From: a virus
Length of the DNA: 33,213 bases
Direction: 5' to 3' (one strand)
Virus record (IMG/VR): IMGVR_UViG_3300032246_002140
Location: 1 to 33,213 of that record
Notes under the pieces: generated by a model
The model's database searches: none
Told to the model about the DNA's origin: nothing
Seen by the model: only the letters and a program-made list of their open reading frames with translations
Part shown: positions 1 to 8,273 of the stretch, piece after piece
Layout: every line of letters starts with the position of its first letter
How positions within the stretch are numbered: the first letter of the stretch is position 1
Translations under genes and position numbers: made by a program

Positions 1-14
1 CATTGAAGATAATA
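1..14. repeat. Terminal 14-bp repeat, left copy (assembly overlap)
   Basis: The 14 bases CATTGAAGATAATA are identical to bases 33200-33213. The transporter reading frame at the right end continues in the same frame through this copy, so the simplest reading is an overlap left when a circular or circularly permuted genome was opened. A short true terminal repeat cannot be excluded. Confidence 0.9.
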
Positions 15-86
15 GGCGGTGCACTTTGGGTGAGCTTCTTTTTGTGGATGAACAGAAATGCAAATACAAATAACCAAGCAGTTTAA
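1..86 (+). CDS. yhhQ: Queuosine-precursor transporter (YhhQ/VUT family), C-terminal end
   Basis: This is the 3' end of the gene that starts at 32776. Codons from base 3 read LKII, matching the last codons of the window, then continue GGALWVSFFLWMNRN to a TAA at 84-86. It supplies a final hydrophobic segment followed by a short polar, Asn-rich tail. Joined across the junction the protein is about 169 residues. The end overlaps the start of queD by 29 bases, which suggests translational coupling. See the entry at 32776 for function. Confidence 0.85.
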   Translation, partial: LKIIGGALWVSFFLWMNRNANTNNQAV

Positions 87-459
87 ATTCTATGCCGCGC
101 ACCGTAATGAACAAATCGGTGGGAAATGTGCTTCACTTCATGGTCATCGGTACGCTGTTTCTGTCACCGTTGAAGAACCAATGAAATCCAGCGTTTCAAT
201 TCTGTTTGAGGAAATTGAAAACAAAGTCAACCCGGTCATTGATTCCATGGATCATTCCTTGCTTCTCAATGTCAATGATCCCGCGGCATCAATACTGATT
301 GAATCAGGAGCTTGTGACAAAGTCTGTCTCCTACCTTTTGTCACCTCTGCCGAGAATCTCGCAACACATTTGTTGCAACTGATTCGCGATACAGGCCTTA
401 ATGTAATTGAATTGGCGTTACAGGAAACCGATACCTCCACAGTCACGGTGAAACTATGA
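58..459 (+). CDS. queD: 6-carboxy-5,6,7,8-tetrahydropterin synthase QueD
   Basis: QueD (T-fold, 6-pyruvoyl-tetrahydropterin synthase family) converts 7,8-dihydroneopterin triphosphate to CPH4, the second step toward 7-deazaguanines. At 133 residues it has normal family length. The zinc ligands are visible as H15 (YAAH) and H28/H30 (HGH). The likely catalytic Cys is C24, with the usual C-x3-HGH spacing. D65-H66, the TSAENLA motif near residue 96 and E123 in LQET complete the active-site set. The ATG is used because the protein begins directly with the conserved first strand; no strong ribosome site is visible. It overlaps the transporter upstream by 29 bases and queE downstream by 4 (ATGA), so it belongs to a coupled modification operon. 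Confidence 0.93.
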   Translation: MQIQITKQFKFYAAHRNEQIGGKCASLHGHRYAVSVTVEEPMKSSVSILFEEIENKVNPVIDSMDHSLLLNVNDPAASILIESGACDKVCLLPFVTSAENLATHLLQLIRDTGLNVIELALQETDTSTVTVKL

Positions 460-1091
460 GCTACAAAGTCAATGAGATATTCTGGTCGCCTCAAGGTGAG
501 GGAATGAGAGCAGGACAGATGAGTGTCTTCATCCGCCTTACCGGGTGCAACCTCAGATGCAGTCGTGATCAAAGTGACAAATCTCCCGGTGGATTTGATT
601 GTGATACCGAGTTTGTTTCCGGTACATGGATGGACAAGGAACAAATCGTCTTTGCCGCAATGTCATTGGTCAACCAACCAGAAAGTTGGTGGGAAGAAAA
701 TAAGCCATGGGTCGTATTCACCGGCGGCGAACCATCCTTACAACTTGATCCCGAATTGGTTGAAGCACTTCACCAAAAGAACTTCCTTTGTGCCATTGAA
801 ACCAATGGTTCCAATTCAGTCGACCATCTTAACCTTGACTGGATTACTGTCAGCCCAAAAGTCGCGGAACATTGTGTTAGACAAAAGACCGCCGATGAAG
901 TAAAGTATGTAAGGGGATACGGTCAGGGAATTCCTGTTCCATCATGCACTGCAAAGCATCAACTAATTAGTCCTGCATTTTCTGGCGGTAACATCGACAA
1001 GGATGCTTTGCAATGGTGTCTCAAACTCATCAAGGAAAATCCGCAATGGCGACTGTCAGTACAACAACACAAGACTTGGCAAGTCCGTTAA
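456..1091 (+). CDS. queE: 7-carboxy-7-deazaguanine synthase QueE (radical SAM)
   Basis: QueE contracts CPH4 to 7-carboxy-7-deazaguanine (CDG) using S-adenosylmethionine and a 4Fe-4S cluster. The N-terminus has the family hallmark WSPQGEG (10-16). The cluster cysteines appear to be C31, C35 and C49 (GCNLRC ... FDCDT), an atypical CX3CX13C spacing with an 11-residue insertion relative to the usual CX3CX2C. TGGEPSLQ (about 89-96) is the SAM-binding GGE motif, VSPK follows near 131, and the C-terminus LSVQQHK resembles the usual LSLQTHK. The 211-residue length is typical. It overlaps queD by 4 bases and the PRTase-FolE gene by 46 bases. Confidence 0.92.
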   Translation: MSYKVNEIFWSPQGEGMRAGQMSVFIRLTGCNLRCSRDQSDKSPGGFDCDTEFVSGTWMDKEQIVFAAMSLVNQPESWWEENKPWVVFTGGEPSLQLDPELVEALHQKNFLCAIETNGSNSVDHLNLDWITVSPKVAEHCVRQKTADEVKYVRGYGQGIPVPSCTAKHQLISPAFSGGNIDKDALQWCLKLIKENPQWRLSVQQHKTWQVR

Positions 1092-1981
1092 CATGGCACG
1101 ACATTCAATGTCATGCAAAAGAATTGGTAACCAGAAACCCCAAGGCCAAAATGGTCTGGGGTATTCCAATTGGCGGTATACCAGTCGCCGCACTTACAGG
1201 ATTACCAATTGCCTGCCCCAAACATTCCACAGTTGAATCGTTACTTGCATCCTATGATCCAACCACAACACTTGTCGTTGATGATATCGCCGATTCCGGC
1301 CGCACACTTCAACCCTACATTGAAGCAGGGTTTCTTGTCGATTCCATCTACAGGAAGCCCTACACTCCTGCCCATATCGCACCTTTGGCCATTGTGGCCA
1401 AAGACTGGGTGATCTTCCCTTGGGAGCGATCCGGAGCCCCGGAAGATGCCGTAGTTCGCCTGCTTCAATGGATCGGCGAGGATCCAAACAGGGAAGGCCT
1501 CAAGGACACTCCCAAGCGAGTAACCAAAGCCCTCAAGGAAATGACAGCAGGAAAGCAACTTGATCCAAAGCAGATCCTTGGAACCGTCTTCGATGAAAAC
1601 AGTGATCAGATGATCGTGGTCCGCGGTATAAGATTCAGCAGTCTTTGCGAGCACCATATGCTACCATTTTCAGGAACCGCAACCATTGGCTACATTCCAA
1701 GACGCAAGGTCGTTGGTCTCTCAAAAATTCCAAGACTGGTAAATGTCTTTGCCAAACGGTTGCAAGTGCAAGAAAGAATGACAAACCAGATTGCCCATGC
1801 ACTTATGGAAAATCTCCAACCACTTGGAACCGGGGTCGTTATCAAAGCCCACCATTCCTGCATGGGATGCAGAGGTGTCATTCAACCAGATGCAGAAATG
1901 ATCACCAGTGCAATGGTAGGATGTATGAGAGAAGATCCATCAGCCAGAGCAGAACTAATGCAATTCTGTAAAGAGGGATAA
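1046..1981 (+). CDS. folE: Phosphoribosyltransferase domain fused to GTP cyclohydrolase I (FolE)
   Basis: The C-terminal half (about 132-311) is a standard GTP cyclohydrolase I, which makes dihydroneopterin triphosphate, the substrate of QueD. It shows IGEDPNREGLKDTPKRV, the zinc motif C201-E-H-H204 and H270-x-C272 before RGV. The N-terminal half (about 15-130) is a type I phosphoribosyltransferase: the PRPP loop is D79-D-I-A-D-S-G-R-T87, preceded by a hydrophobic strand and followed by DWVIFPWE. I infer purine salvage that could raise the guanine nucleotide supply for FolE, but the substrate is unknown. ATG 1046 is preferred over 1013 because AAGGAAA lies about 8 bases upstream. It overlaps queE in another frame. 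Confidence 0.9.
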   Translation: MATVSTTTQDLASPLTWHDIQCHAKELVTRNPKAKMVWGIPIGGIPVAALTGLPIACPKHSTVESLLASYDPTTTLVVDDIADSGRTLQPYIEAGFLVDSIYRKPYTPAHIAPLAIVAKDWVIFPWERSGAPEDAVVRLLQWIGEDPNREGLKDTPKRVTKALKEMTAGKQLDPKQILGTVFDENSDQMIVVRGIRFSSLCEHHMLPFSGTATIGYIPRRKVVGLSKIPRLVNVFAKRLQVQERMTNQIAHALMENLQPLGTGVVIKAHHSCMGCRGVIQPDAEMITSAMVGCMREDPSARAELMQFCKEG

Positions 1982-1984
1982 ACC

Positions 1985-2455
1985 ATGGCGAACTTAAGCA
2001 CATTGAAAGTCAAGCAGGTTGAAGACGCACTTAGAAAGTGCTTTGGTAATATCGCATCTGCGTCCAGAATGCTTGGAGTTGATCGTGCCTCTGTTTGGCG
2101 CGCCATAAAAAGATGGCCAGAACTTGAGACCGTACTTGATTCCATGAGGGAAACAATGCTTGACAATGCAGAGACTGCATTGAACAAAGCCATTCTCGCA
2201 GGAGAGTCGTGGGCGGTCTGCTTCTTCCTGAAGACACAAGGAAGAAAGCGCGGATATTCTTCATCTTCTGCAAGTGCCATTCATCCTATCTTGGCAGAAA
2301 TAAGACAGGCCGAAGCAGATCTTCTTGCAACCCTTGGTCAATTACTTCTCACTCCGCGAAGTCGATCATCGTCACGATTGGCCGGTGACGATATGCAACA
2401 AGTAATTGATGTACAAGATCCCGAGCAGGCCAGAATTCTTAAACTGATGTCCTGA
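1985..2455 (+). CDS. Probable terminase small subunit (HTH protein)
   Basis: At 156 residues and directly upstream of the large terminase (1-base TGATG overlap), this is the expected place for the small subunit, which recognises phage DNA and starts packaging. Residues 21-46 form a helix-turn-helix (NIASASRMLGVDRASVWRAI). The middle segment with AETALNKAILAGESWAVCFFL followed by KTQGRKRGY is characteristic of phage small terminase proteins. The C-terminus is Ser/Arg-rich and probably flexible. Identity rests on position plus this pattern. A second protein with a P27-like look lies at 30597, so which one acts as TerS is not settled. Confidence 0.75.
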   Translation: MANLSTLKVKQVEDALRKCFGNIASASRMLGVDRASVWRAIKRWPELETVLDSMRETMLDNAETALNKAILAGESWAVCFFLKTQGRKRGYSSSSASAIHPILAEIRQAEADLLATLGQLLLTPRSRSSSRLAGDDMQQVIDVQDPEQARILKLMS

Positions 2456-3981
2456 TGCTACCATCAAAAAACTTTCAGTCCTTTTGTGAAAAGTTTCTCT
2501 CACACACAAAAGGTGCCAAAGGCAACCAGCCGTTGAAACTTGATGACTGGCAAGTCAAGGATATTATCCGTCCACTATTCGACACGAGACTTGAAGACGG
2601 CAGAAGACAGTATCGCAAATGTCTTGTCATGATTGGACGAAAGAACGGCAAAACAACACTCGCGGCCGCTGTCGCACTTTATATGCTTTTTGTAGACAAT
2701 GAACCGGGTGCGGAAATTCTCTCTGCCGCCTGTGATTCCGATCAGGCAGCACTTGCATTTGACATCGCCAAGCAGATGATCACCCAGAGCCCAATACTCT
2801 CAAAAAAGTGCAAGGTATACCGCAGACATATTGAAGCACAGCGCGGGGCAATTTATAAAGTCATTGCCGCCGATGCCTCAGGAAATCTCGGTCATAATAT
2901 CAGCACTTTGATTTTTGATGAGCTTCTTACACAAAAGAGCCGCGACCTGTACGAATCCCTTGTCACTTCAATGGGCGCAAGATCCGAGCCTCTTGCATTC
3001 ATGATAAGCACCAGTGGTCATGATCGTGGATCGTTGTGCTATGAATTGTACCACTATGCGAAACAAGTCAGGGATGGAGTCGTAATTGATCCCACATTCC
3101 TCCCGGTCATCTATGAAGCACCTCAGGAATCAGACTGGAAAAATGAAGCCACTTGGCGAATTGCAAATCCCGGTCTTGATAAGTCAGTCACCTTGGAATA
3201 TCTCAGGGATACTTGTCATGAAGCCCAGAACAATCCTGCAAGGGAACAATCGTTCCGTCAATTCCATCTGAACCAATGGGTGGAGTCCGCGGCCAGATGG
3301 ATTGGTTCCGAAGCTTGGAACTCATGCGAAAGCAATCCTGTCGGTCTTGAAGAAGTCCCTTGCTATGCCGCACTTGATTTGTCATCAAGAACAGACCTCA
3401 CATCTTTTACCTTGGCATTTCCAATTACAGGATCCATTCATCTCAAAACATTTACTTGGACTACTTCCGCGATGGTGGGAAAACGAAAGGATACAAACCG
3501 CATTCGGTATGATTCATTCATTCGTGACGGCTGGCTTGAATCCATTCCCGGTGAAATCATTGACTATGAAGTCATCTTGCAACGAATCACAGAAATCGCA
3601 GAACAATACCGTATCAGGGAAATCGCTTGCGATCCATGGAATGCGGAGTTCCTCATGCAGAAACTTGAAGCCGCCGGTTACATTGTCAAAGAATTCCGTC
3701 AGGGATTCCGCACCATGTCGCCGCCCACAAAAGACTTTGAAGCCGCGGTATTACAAAAACAAATCAGTCATGATGGTAATCCGCTTCTCCGCTGGTGTAT
3801 TGATAATGTGGTCATTGAATATGACGCAGCAGGAAACGCCAAGCCATCAAAGAAAAGATCGGTAGAAAGAATTGATGCCGCGGTGTCATCCATCATGGCC
3901 TTTGCCAGAGCTCGCACTGCCGAGGCTACAGGAATTGATGGCACCTCAATTTACGAAAATCGCAATTTTCTTTTCATGTGA
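2455..3981 (+). CDS. terL: Terminase large subunit
   Basis: This is the ATPase and nuclease motor that packages DNA into proheads. The 508 residues fit the Terminase_1 (HK97-like) family. The Walker A variant is G61-R-K-N-G-K-T67, Walker B is LIFDE with D155/E156, and the coupling motif SGHD follows near 184. The C-terminal RNase H-like nuclease begins with ALDLSSRTDLT, where D308 is a likely metal ligand. The later DPWNAE (about 396-401) holds a second conserved Asp. The start overlaps the previous stop by one base. After the stop, about 50 non-coding bases lead to the portal gene. Confidence 0.95.
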   Translation: MLPSKNFQSFCEKFLSHTKGAKGNQPLKLDDWQVKDIIRPLFDTRLEDGRRQYRKCLVMIGRKNGKTTLAAAVALYMLFVDNEPGAEILSAACDSDQAALAFDIAKQMITQSPILSKKCKVYRRHIEAQRGAIYKVIAADASGNLGHNISTLIFDELLTQKSRDLYESLVTSMGARSEPLAFMISTSGHDRGSLCYELYHYAKQVRDGVVIDPTFLPVIYEAPQESDWKNEATWRIANPGLDKSVTLEYLRDTCHEAQNNPAREQSFRQFHLNQWVESAARWIGSEAWNSCESNPVGLEEVPCYAALDLSSRTDLTSFTLAFPITGSIHLKTFTWTTSAMVGKRKDTNRIRYDSFIRDGWLESIPGEIIDYEVILQRITEIAEQYRIREIACDPWNAEFLMQKLEAAGYIVKEFRQGFRTMSPPTKDFEAAVLQKQISHDGNPLLRWCIDNVVIEYDAAGNAKPSKKRSVERIDAAVSSIMAFARARTAEATGIDGTSIYENRNFLFM

Positions 3982-4031
3982 CTATTGTTTCCCAAGAAAT
4001 CCATTAAAATAATTAGCACTAAGAGGTCGCC

Positions 4032-5555
4032 ATGGAATTGACTTTTACAGCAGATACTGAAAGCCGGGCAACCAAAGTGCCATTGGTTACAAACCAACCA
4101 CTTGGTTACACGGTATTGAGCAGCTTTACTGACTCATCCATTTCAGTTACCGAAGACTCCGCACTTGGAGTCGCTGCATTCTTTCATGGAATCCGGATAG
4201 TTTCCGAAACAGTCGCCACCTTGCCATTGAATGTCTATAAACGAACCGGTGATGATGGAAGAAAACTCGCGGTAAATCATCCTGCATTTGATCTTCTGCA
4301 TGATTCCCCAAATCCTGAATCTACAGCAGCAGCTATTCGCGGTGGTCTTCAGGCCCAAGCCATGCTGCACGGAAACTCATTCGCTGAAATTGAATGGAAT
4401 GATCCGGAACTTAGAGACTATCCAATTGCAATCTGGCCATTGTCCTATGACACGGTCAACGCTTGGCGTGATGATAACGGTCAACTCTTTTATCGCATTC
4501 AACCACTTGGTGGTGATTATGTCGATATGGATCCCCGTGACATTTTGCACTATCGTGGTTTGGCATTGGATGGTTTTTGGGGAAAATCCATTCTCAGAGT
4601 TGCAAGAGAATCCTTGGCACTCGGTCTTACCTATGATCGTCATGCCGGTAAATTCTTTGGCAATGGTGCCAAACCCGGAGTCGTGATTAAACATCCCGGC
4701 AGACTCGGTGAAGAAGCGGTCAAACGACTTCGTGAGGGGTGGGAGCGGATTCATAAAGGCATTGAAAATTCCGGCCGTGTCGCCATCCTTGAAGAAGGTA
4801 TGGATGTCTCCGCTTTTACAATCAACAATGATGACGCCCAGTTTCTTGAATCCAGAAAATTCACTATCGAAGAAGTGGCAAGATGGTTGAACATATCCCT
4901 AAGCAGACTAAGGGTTTCCGGAGCGACTGCATTCACAAGTCCTGAAGATGATGCCATTGATTATGTCGTCAATACGGTCAGACCTTGGCTCGTCAGGATT
5001 GAACAGGAGAACAATAAGAAACTGTTTCCCGGTGGAAAGTATTTTTGTGAGCACGCAGTCGAAGGATTACTTCGCGGAAATATCGCAGCCAGATACCAGT
5101 CCTATGCGGTCGCAAGGAACTGGGGTTGGTTCTCGGTTAATGACATTCGCAAACTTGAAAACCTTCCTGCCATTGATGGTGGCGATGCTTATATGCAACC
5201 ACTTAACATGGCCGCACTTGGTCAAGCAACCGGGCCAGCAACAAATCCTGTCAGCGAACCAGCACTTGTCGCTGTCGATCCTACATCACCTTTGCCACCT
5301 GTTTCCAAACCGGTCGAGCCTGTCGCACCACCAACTGACATTTCATCTACTGCACTTAACGGTGCACAAGTTGCAAGTCTACTTGAAATTGTCTTGCAAG
5401 TATCCCAAGGACTTCTTACCAAAGAGTCTGCAAAAGCACTTGCATCCGCGGCATTCCCAACACTTAGCATTGACATTTTGAACCGCATTTTTGATCCGGT
5501 CAAAATTCAACCGCAACCAACAGACCCAACACAATCCGCGGAGATTCCAAAGTGA
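4032..5555 (+). CDS. Portal protein (HK97 family)
   Basis: The dodecameric portal forms the DNA gate at one capsid vertex. The 507-residue protein has family features: LPLNVYKR near 58-65, LLHDSPNPE (about 85-93), QAMLHGNSFAEI (about 110-121), the HYRGLALDGFWGKS stretch (about 174-187) and FFGNGAKPGVV near 209. The C-terminus after about residue 400 is Pro/Val/Ala-rich (for example PVSKPVEPVAPP) and is probably disordered. AGAGG lies 6 bases before ATG 4032. It follows terL and overlaps the protease start by 4 bases (GTGA). Confidence 0.95.
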   Translation: MELTFTADTESRATKVPLVTNQPLGYTVLSSFTDSSISVTEDSALGVAAFFHGIRIVSETVATLPLNVYKRTGDDGRKLAVNHPAFDLLHDSPNPESTAAAIRGGLQAQAMLHGNSFAEIEWNDPELRDYPIAIWPLSYDTVNAWRDDNGQLFYRIQPLGGDYVDMDPRDILHYRGLALDGFWGKSILRVARESLALGLTYDRHAGKFFGNGAKPGVVIKHPGRLGEEAVKRLREGWERIHKGIENSGRVAILEEGMDVSAFTINNDDAQFLESRKFTIEEVARWLNISLSRLRVSGATAFTSPEDDAIDYVVNTVRPWLVRIEQENNKKLFPGGKYFCEHAVEGLLRGNIAARYQSYAVARNWGWFSVNDIRKLENLPAIDGGDAYMQPLNMAALGQATGPATNPVSEPALVAVDPTSPLPPVSKPVEPVAPPTDISSTALNGAQVASLLEIVLQVSQGLLTKESAKALASAAFPTLSIDILNRIFDPVKIQPQPTDPTQSAEIPK

Positions 5556-6136
5556 TCAAAGAAACCCGATTCGTTGAATTAAGGGCTTTAACTGTCAATC
5601 AGGAATCGAAACGAATTGTCGGAGTTGCGGCAGCTTATAATACTTTGTCCGCAGATCTTGGTGGATTCAAGGAAAGAATCGCGCCCGGTGCCTTCACAAG
5701 ATCCTTGCAGGAAAATGACATTCGCGCCCTGTATGATCATGACAGCGGAAAAATACTTGGAAGAACTTCCGCAAGCACTTTGCAACTCAGTCTGACAGAT
5801 ACCGGATTGGAGTTCGCTTTGACTCTGCCAAATACCAGCTACGCGGCTGATCTTGCAACCCTTATGGCTCGTGGCGATGTCGCTGCTTGCAGCTTTGGAT
5901 TCTATACAAGAAAACAATCTTGGGGGCCTCGTGAAAAAGAGTCCGGATTAAAAGTCCGTATTCTTGAGGATGTAGACTTGCGGGAGATTTCCATCGTGGG
6001 AGATCCTGCATATCCTGTCGGCACTTCCGCCGCTTTGCGGTCGCTTTCCGAATGGCGATCCAAGGTTTCCCTAGTTCGGAATCGTGGTTTGTTTTCTTTC
6101 TTTCAACGGCGAATGCCAAGGATCAAGAATGTCTAA
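5552..6136 (+). CDS. Prohead maturation protease (HK97 gp4 / peptidase U35 family)
   Basis: This is a serine protease that trims the capsid protein scaffold during prohead maturation. The 194 residues begin at a GTG codon overlapping the portal stop. Family signs are IVGVAAAYN (22-30), ERIAPGAF (41-48), the likely catalytic H63 in LYDHD and S114 in ACSFGF, followed by DLREISIVGDPAYP with a conserved acidic residue near 145. Its position between portal and capsid is the canonical HK97 order. The last 8 bases overlap the capsid start. Confidence 0.93.
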   Translation: MIKETRFVELRALTVNQESKRIVGVAAAYNTLSADLGGFKERIAPGAFTRSLQENDIRALYDHDSGKILGRTSASTLQLSLTDTGLEFALTLPNTSYAADLATLMARGDVAACSFGFYTRKQSWGPREKESGLKVRILEDVDLREISIVGDPAYPVGTSAALRSLSEWRSKVSLVRNRGLFSFFQRRMPRIKNV

Positions 6137-7451
6137 AACGGAATTGTTGAATACGCGGTCTCAATTCATGGAACAATGGGAAAATATTCTCGCCATTACG
6201 GAACGGGAATTGACTCCTGAAGAAACCCAGATGATTGACGACCTCAAGGCAAAAGTCGATGACATCGACAACAGACTTAAATCCCTTGAAACTACCGAGG
6301 CAGAGGAACCACCAGCCGAAGCATCCGCGCCTCCAGCACCTGCGAAAAATTCTCGTCCTATTGAAGACCTCAGGAATGAGCACGCACGACGACAAACCCG
6401 GAAAGTCAATCCTGCTCCCGGCTATGTCCGCGATTACAATGATCGTCAAGCCACCAGAGATTCTGCAATGGCTTTTCGTGGGTGGTGCCTTGGTCGTGAA
6501 GCGACTGAAGAACAGCGCGCTGCGGCACATAGGGTCGGCCTAAACCTTGATGGTCCTTTGACTGTCAACTTGAATCCTACTGAAGAACAACGCGCACAAT
6601 CTACCGCCGTTGGTGCCGGTGGTTATACCATTCCCCAAGGGTTTCTTGCGGAACTGGAAAAGAAGCGAGCCTTCTTTAATAACCTTCGTACCGTCGCAAG
6701 GGTGATTCGCACTTCAAGTGGCAATCAAATGCCCATGCCAACGGTAGATGATACCGGTGTTTTGGCAGCTCAAGTCGCCGAAAATACCGCAACCGCAGCT
6801 GCAGACTTTACTGTTGGTCAAGTCATGTTTGGTGCCTACACAATCAAGTCTGTAGTTACCTCATCCCTTGAACTTCTGCAAGACTCAGGACTAAACCTTG
6901 GAGCCATCGTTGGTGAGCTTCTCGGTGAAAGACTCGGTCGCCTTGAAGCCCAAGCCTTTGCGGTAGGAACTGGTACGGGCCAACCGCAAGGAATTGTCAC
7001 CGGTGCGAGTGCAGGAAAGACGACTGCCGCCGCAACCGCAATTACTGTCAATGAACTTTATGATCTTGTAAACTCGGTTGATATGGCATACCAGTCAACC
7101 GGTGCATTCATGATGAACCAGTCCATTTGGACTTACATCCTGAAACTGCAGGATCTACAAGGTATCAACCTTCTCCAACGAGTTATTGGCTACGCTGAAG
7201 GTGCACAACCAATGCTCTTTGGCAAACCGGTAATCATCAACAACAACATGGAAGCATCGCCAACTACCGGTAAAGTTACCGCTATCTTTGGTGACTTCTC
7301 CAAGTTTTATATTCGTGATGCAGGACCAATCATCATTCGTCGTTCGGATGATTTCCTCTTCACTTCCAATGCAGCTGCATTCATGGCAACTGAAAGAATC
7401 GACTCTCGTGTCGTTCAATCTGCTGCCATCAAAAAGCTCAGCCAAGCCTAA
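6129..7451 (+). CDS. Major capsid protein (HK97 fold)
   Basis: This is the main shell protein, 440 residues from ATG 6129. That start has AAGGA six bases upstream and gives the usual MSKTELLNTR opening; the longer frame from 6084 lies inside the protease gene. Residues 1-75 are charged and helical (a delta-domain scaffold with ELTPEETQMIDDLKAK), then a Pro/Ala-rich linker (about 75-90). The fold proper starts after roughly residue 150, consistent with removal of the N-terminus by the adjacent protease. GGYTIPQGF (about 161-169) and the GTGTGQPQGI strand are typical of the family. A strong terminator follows immediately. Confidence 0.95.
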   Translation: MSKTELLNTRSQFMEQWENILAITERELTPEETQMIDDLKAKVDDIDNRLKSLETTEAEEPPAEASAPPAPAKNSRPIEDLRNEHARRQTRKVNPAPGYVRDYNDRQATRDSAMAFRGWCLGREATEEQRAAAHRVGLNLDGPLTVNLNPTEEQRAQSTAVGAGGYTIPQGFLAELEKKRAFFNNLRTVARVIRTSSGNQMPMPTVDDTGVLAAQVAENTATAAADFTVGQVMFGAYTIKSVVTSSLELLQDSGLNLGAIVGELLGERLGRLEAQAFAVGTGTGQPQGIVTGASAGKTTAAATAITVNELYDLVNSVDMAYQSTGAFMMNQSIWTYILKLQDLQGINLLQRVIGYAEGAQPMLFGKPVIINNNMEASPTTGKVTAIFGDFSKFYIRDAGPIIIRRSDDFLFTSNAAAFMATERIDSRVVQSAAIKKLSQA

Positions 7452-7465
7452 GATTTACCACATTG

Positions 7466-7489
7466 AAACCCGGAGTCTTCTCCGGGTTT
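7466..7489 (+). terminator. Rho-independent terminator after the capsid gene
   Basis: A perfect 10-bp stem (AAACCCGGAG / CTCCGGGTTT) with a TCTT loop is followed by a T-rich run (CTTGTTCTTCTTTATTT). It lies 15 bases after the capsid stop. It probably makes the highly expressed capsid mRNA end here, with read-through needed for connector and tail genes. Confidence 0.85.
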
Positions 7490-7520
7490 CTTGTTCTTCT
7501 TTATTTCAGGAAACAACGAA

Positions 7521-7730
7521 ATGCAGAATAAATACAGGGTTCTTCAGTCCATCGTTGGCACTTCACCTTTGACTGGTCAGGAAATATCCTATCGCCCCGG
7601 TGAACAGATCGAATGGGATGAAAAGGAAATTCCAGCCATGATTGAAGCCGGTATTCTCGCACCTGTCGTGCGAACAATGGAAACGCCAGAATCAGTCAAA
7701 CCAAAAACAAAACACAAGGAAACCAGATAA
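7521..7730 (+). CDS. Small head-region protein, unknown
   Basis: This 69-residue protein lies between capsid and head-tail connector genes. AGGAAA lies about 7 bases before ATG 7521; an in-frame upstream codon at 7491 would fall in the terminator tail and is less likely. The sequence RVLQSIVGTSPLTGQEISY then a segment ending in IPAMIEAGILAPV resembles the short pre-connector proteins found at this place in many HK97-like phages, but I cannot assign a function. The C-terminus is Lys-rich. Its stop is directly followed by the connector ATG. Confidence 0.75.
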   Translation: MQNKYRVLQSIVGTSPLTGQEISYRPGEQIEWDEKEIPAMIEAGILAPVVRTMETPESVKPKTKHKETR

Positions 7731-8273
7731 ATGGGTTTGCCCACTCTGTCTGAAGTCAAACTGCATTTGCGAGTTGATGGTGATCAGGAAGATTCCTTGA
7801 TCCTCTCTTTAATCGCGTCTGCAGTTGAACACTTTGAACAATCGACCCGCAGAGTATTGGCTCGCAGAACCATCGTTCAAAAACAAAATGGTCTTTTGTC
7901 GCGCGACATTATCATGCTTGAAAAAGGTCCGGTAACCTCTGTCACTTCATTGACAATCAGAAAAGACGATGGCACCTTTGTAACCATTCCACCAACAGAT
8001 TACATTGTCAATTGCGGCCAAACAGAAACAATCCCACTACTGGCACTCAGAACAAATGCACAAATACCACAACCAGATAATTATCCCGGTTCTGTCGTAG
8101 TTACCTATGTTGCCGAAACAACCGATATTCCACAATCAATTAATGCCGCGATCAAATTACTTGTCGCCCATTGGTACGAAAATCGTCAAGCAGTTGGTCC
8201 TACCGGTGGTGGCGAAGTTCCTTTGGCATATTCATCCATTGCCACCAAATACTTGTGGGGTGCTTACCTTTGA
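7731..8273 (+). CDS. Head-tail connector (gp6-like adaptor)
   Basis: The 180-residue protein opens with LPTLSEVKLHLRVDGDQEDSLI, the standard N-terminus of HK97 gp6-like connectors (phage_connect family), which form a ring below the portal. AVEHFEQSTRRVLARRT and the closing AAIKLLVAHWYENRQAVG also fit the family. It starts directly after the preceding stop and overlaps the next gene by 4 bases (TTGA). Confidence 0.88.
   Translation: MGLPTLSEVKLHLRVDGDQEDSLILSLIASAVEHFEQSTRRVLARRTIVQKQNGLLSRDIIMLEKGPVTSVTSLTIRKDDGTFVTIPPTDYIVNCGQTETIPLLALRTNAQIPQPDNYPGSVVVTYVAETTDIPQSINAAIKLLVAHWYENRQAVGPTGGGEVPLAYSSIATKYLWGAYL

Noticed and set aside
252-644. Long open frame on the minus strand opposite queD/queE
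   Set aside because: It overlaps two clear enzymes on the + strand, has no protein-like motifs, and all supported genes run on +.
4377-4754. 125-residue minus-strand frame opposite the portal gene
   Set aside because: Shadow of the portal reading frame with no independent start signal or family features.
6123-6530. 135-residue minus-strand frame opposite the capsid scaffold domain
   Set aside because: Shadow frame caused by codon bias in the capsid gene; Cys/Phe/Arg-rich sequence without motifs.
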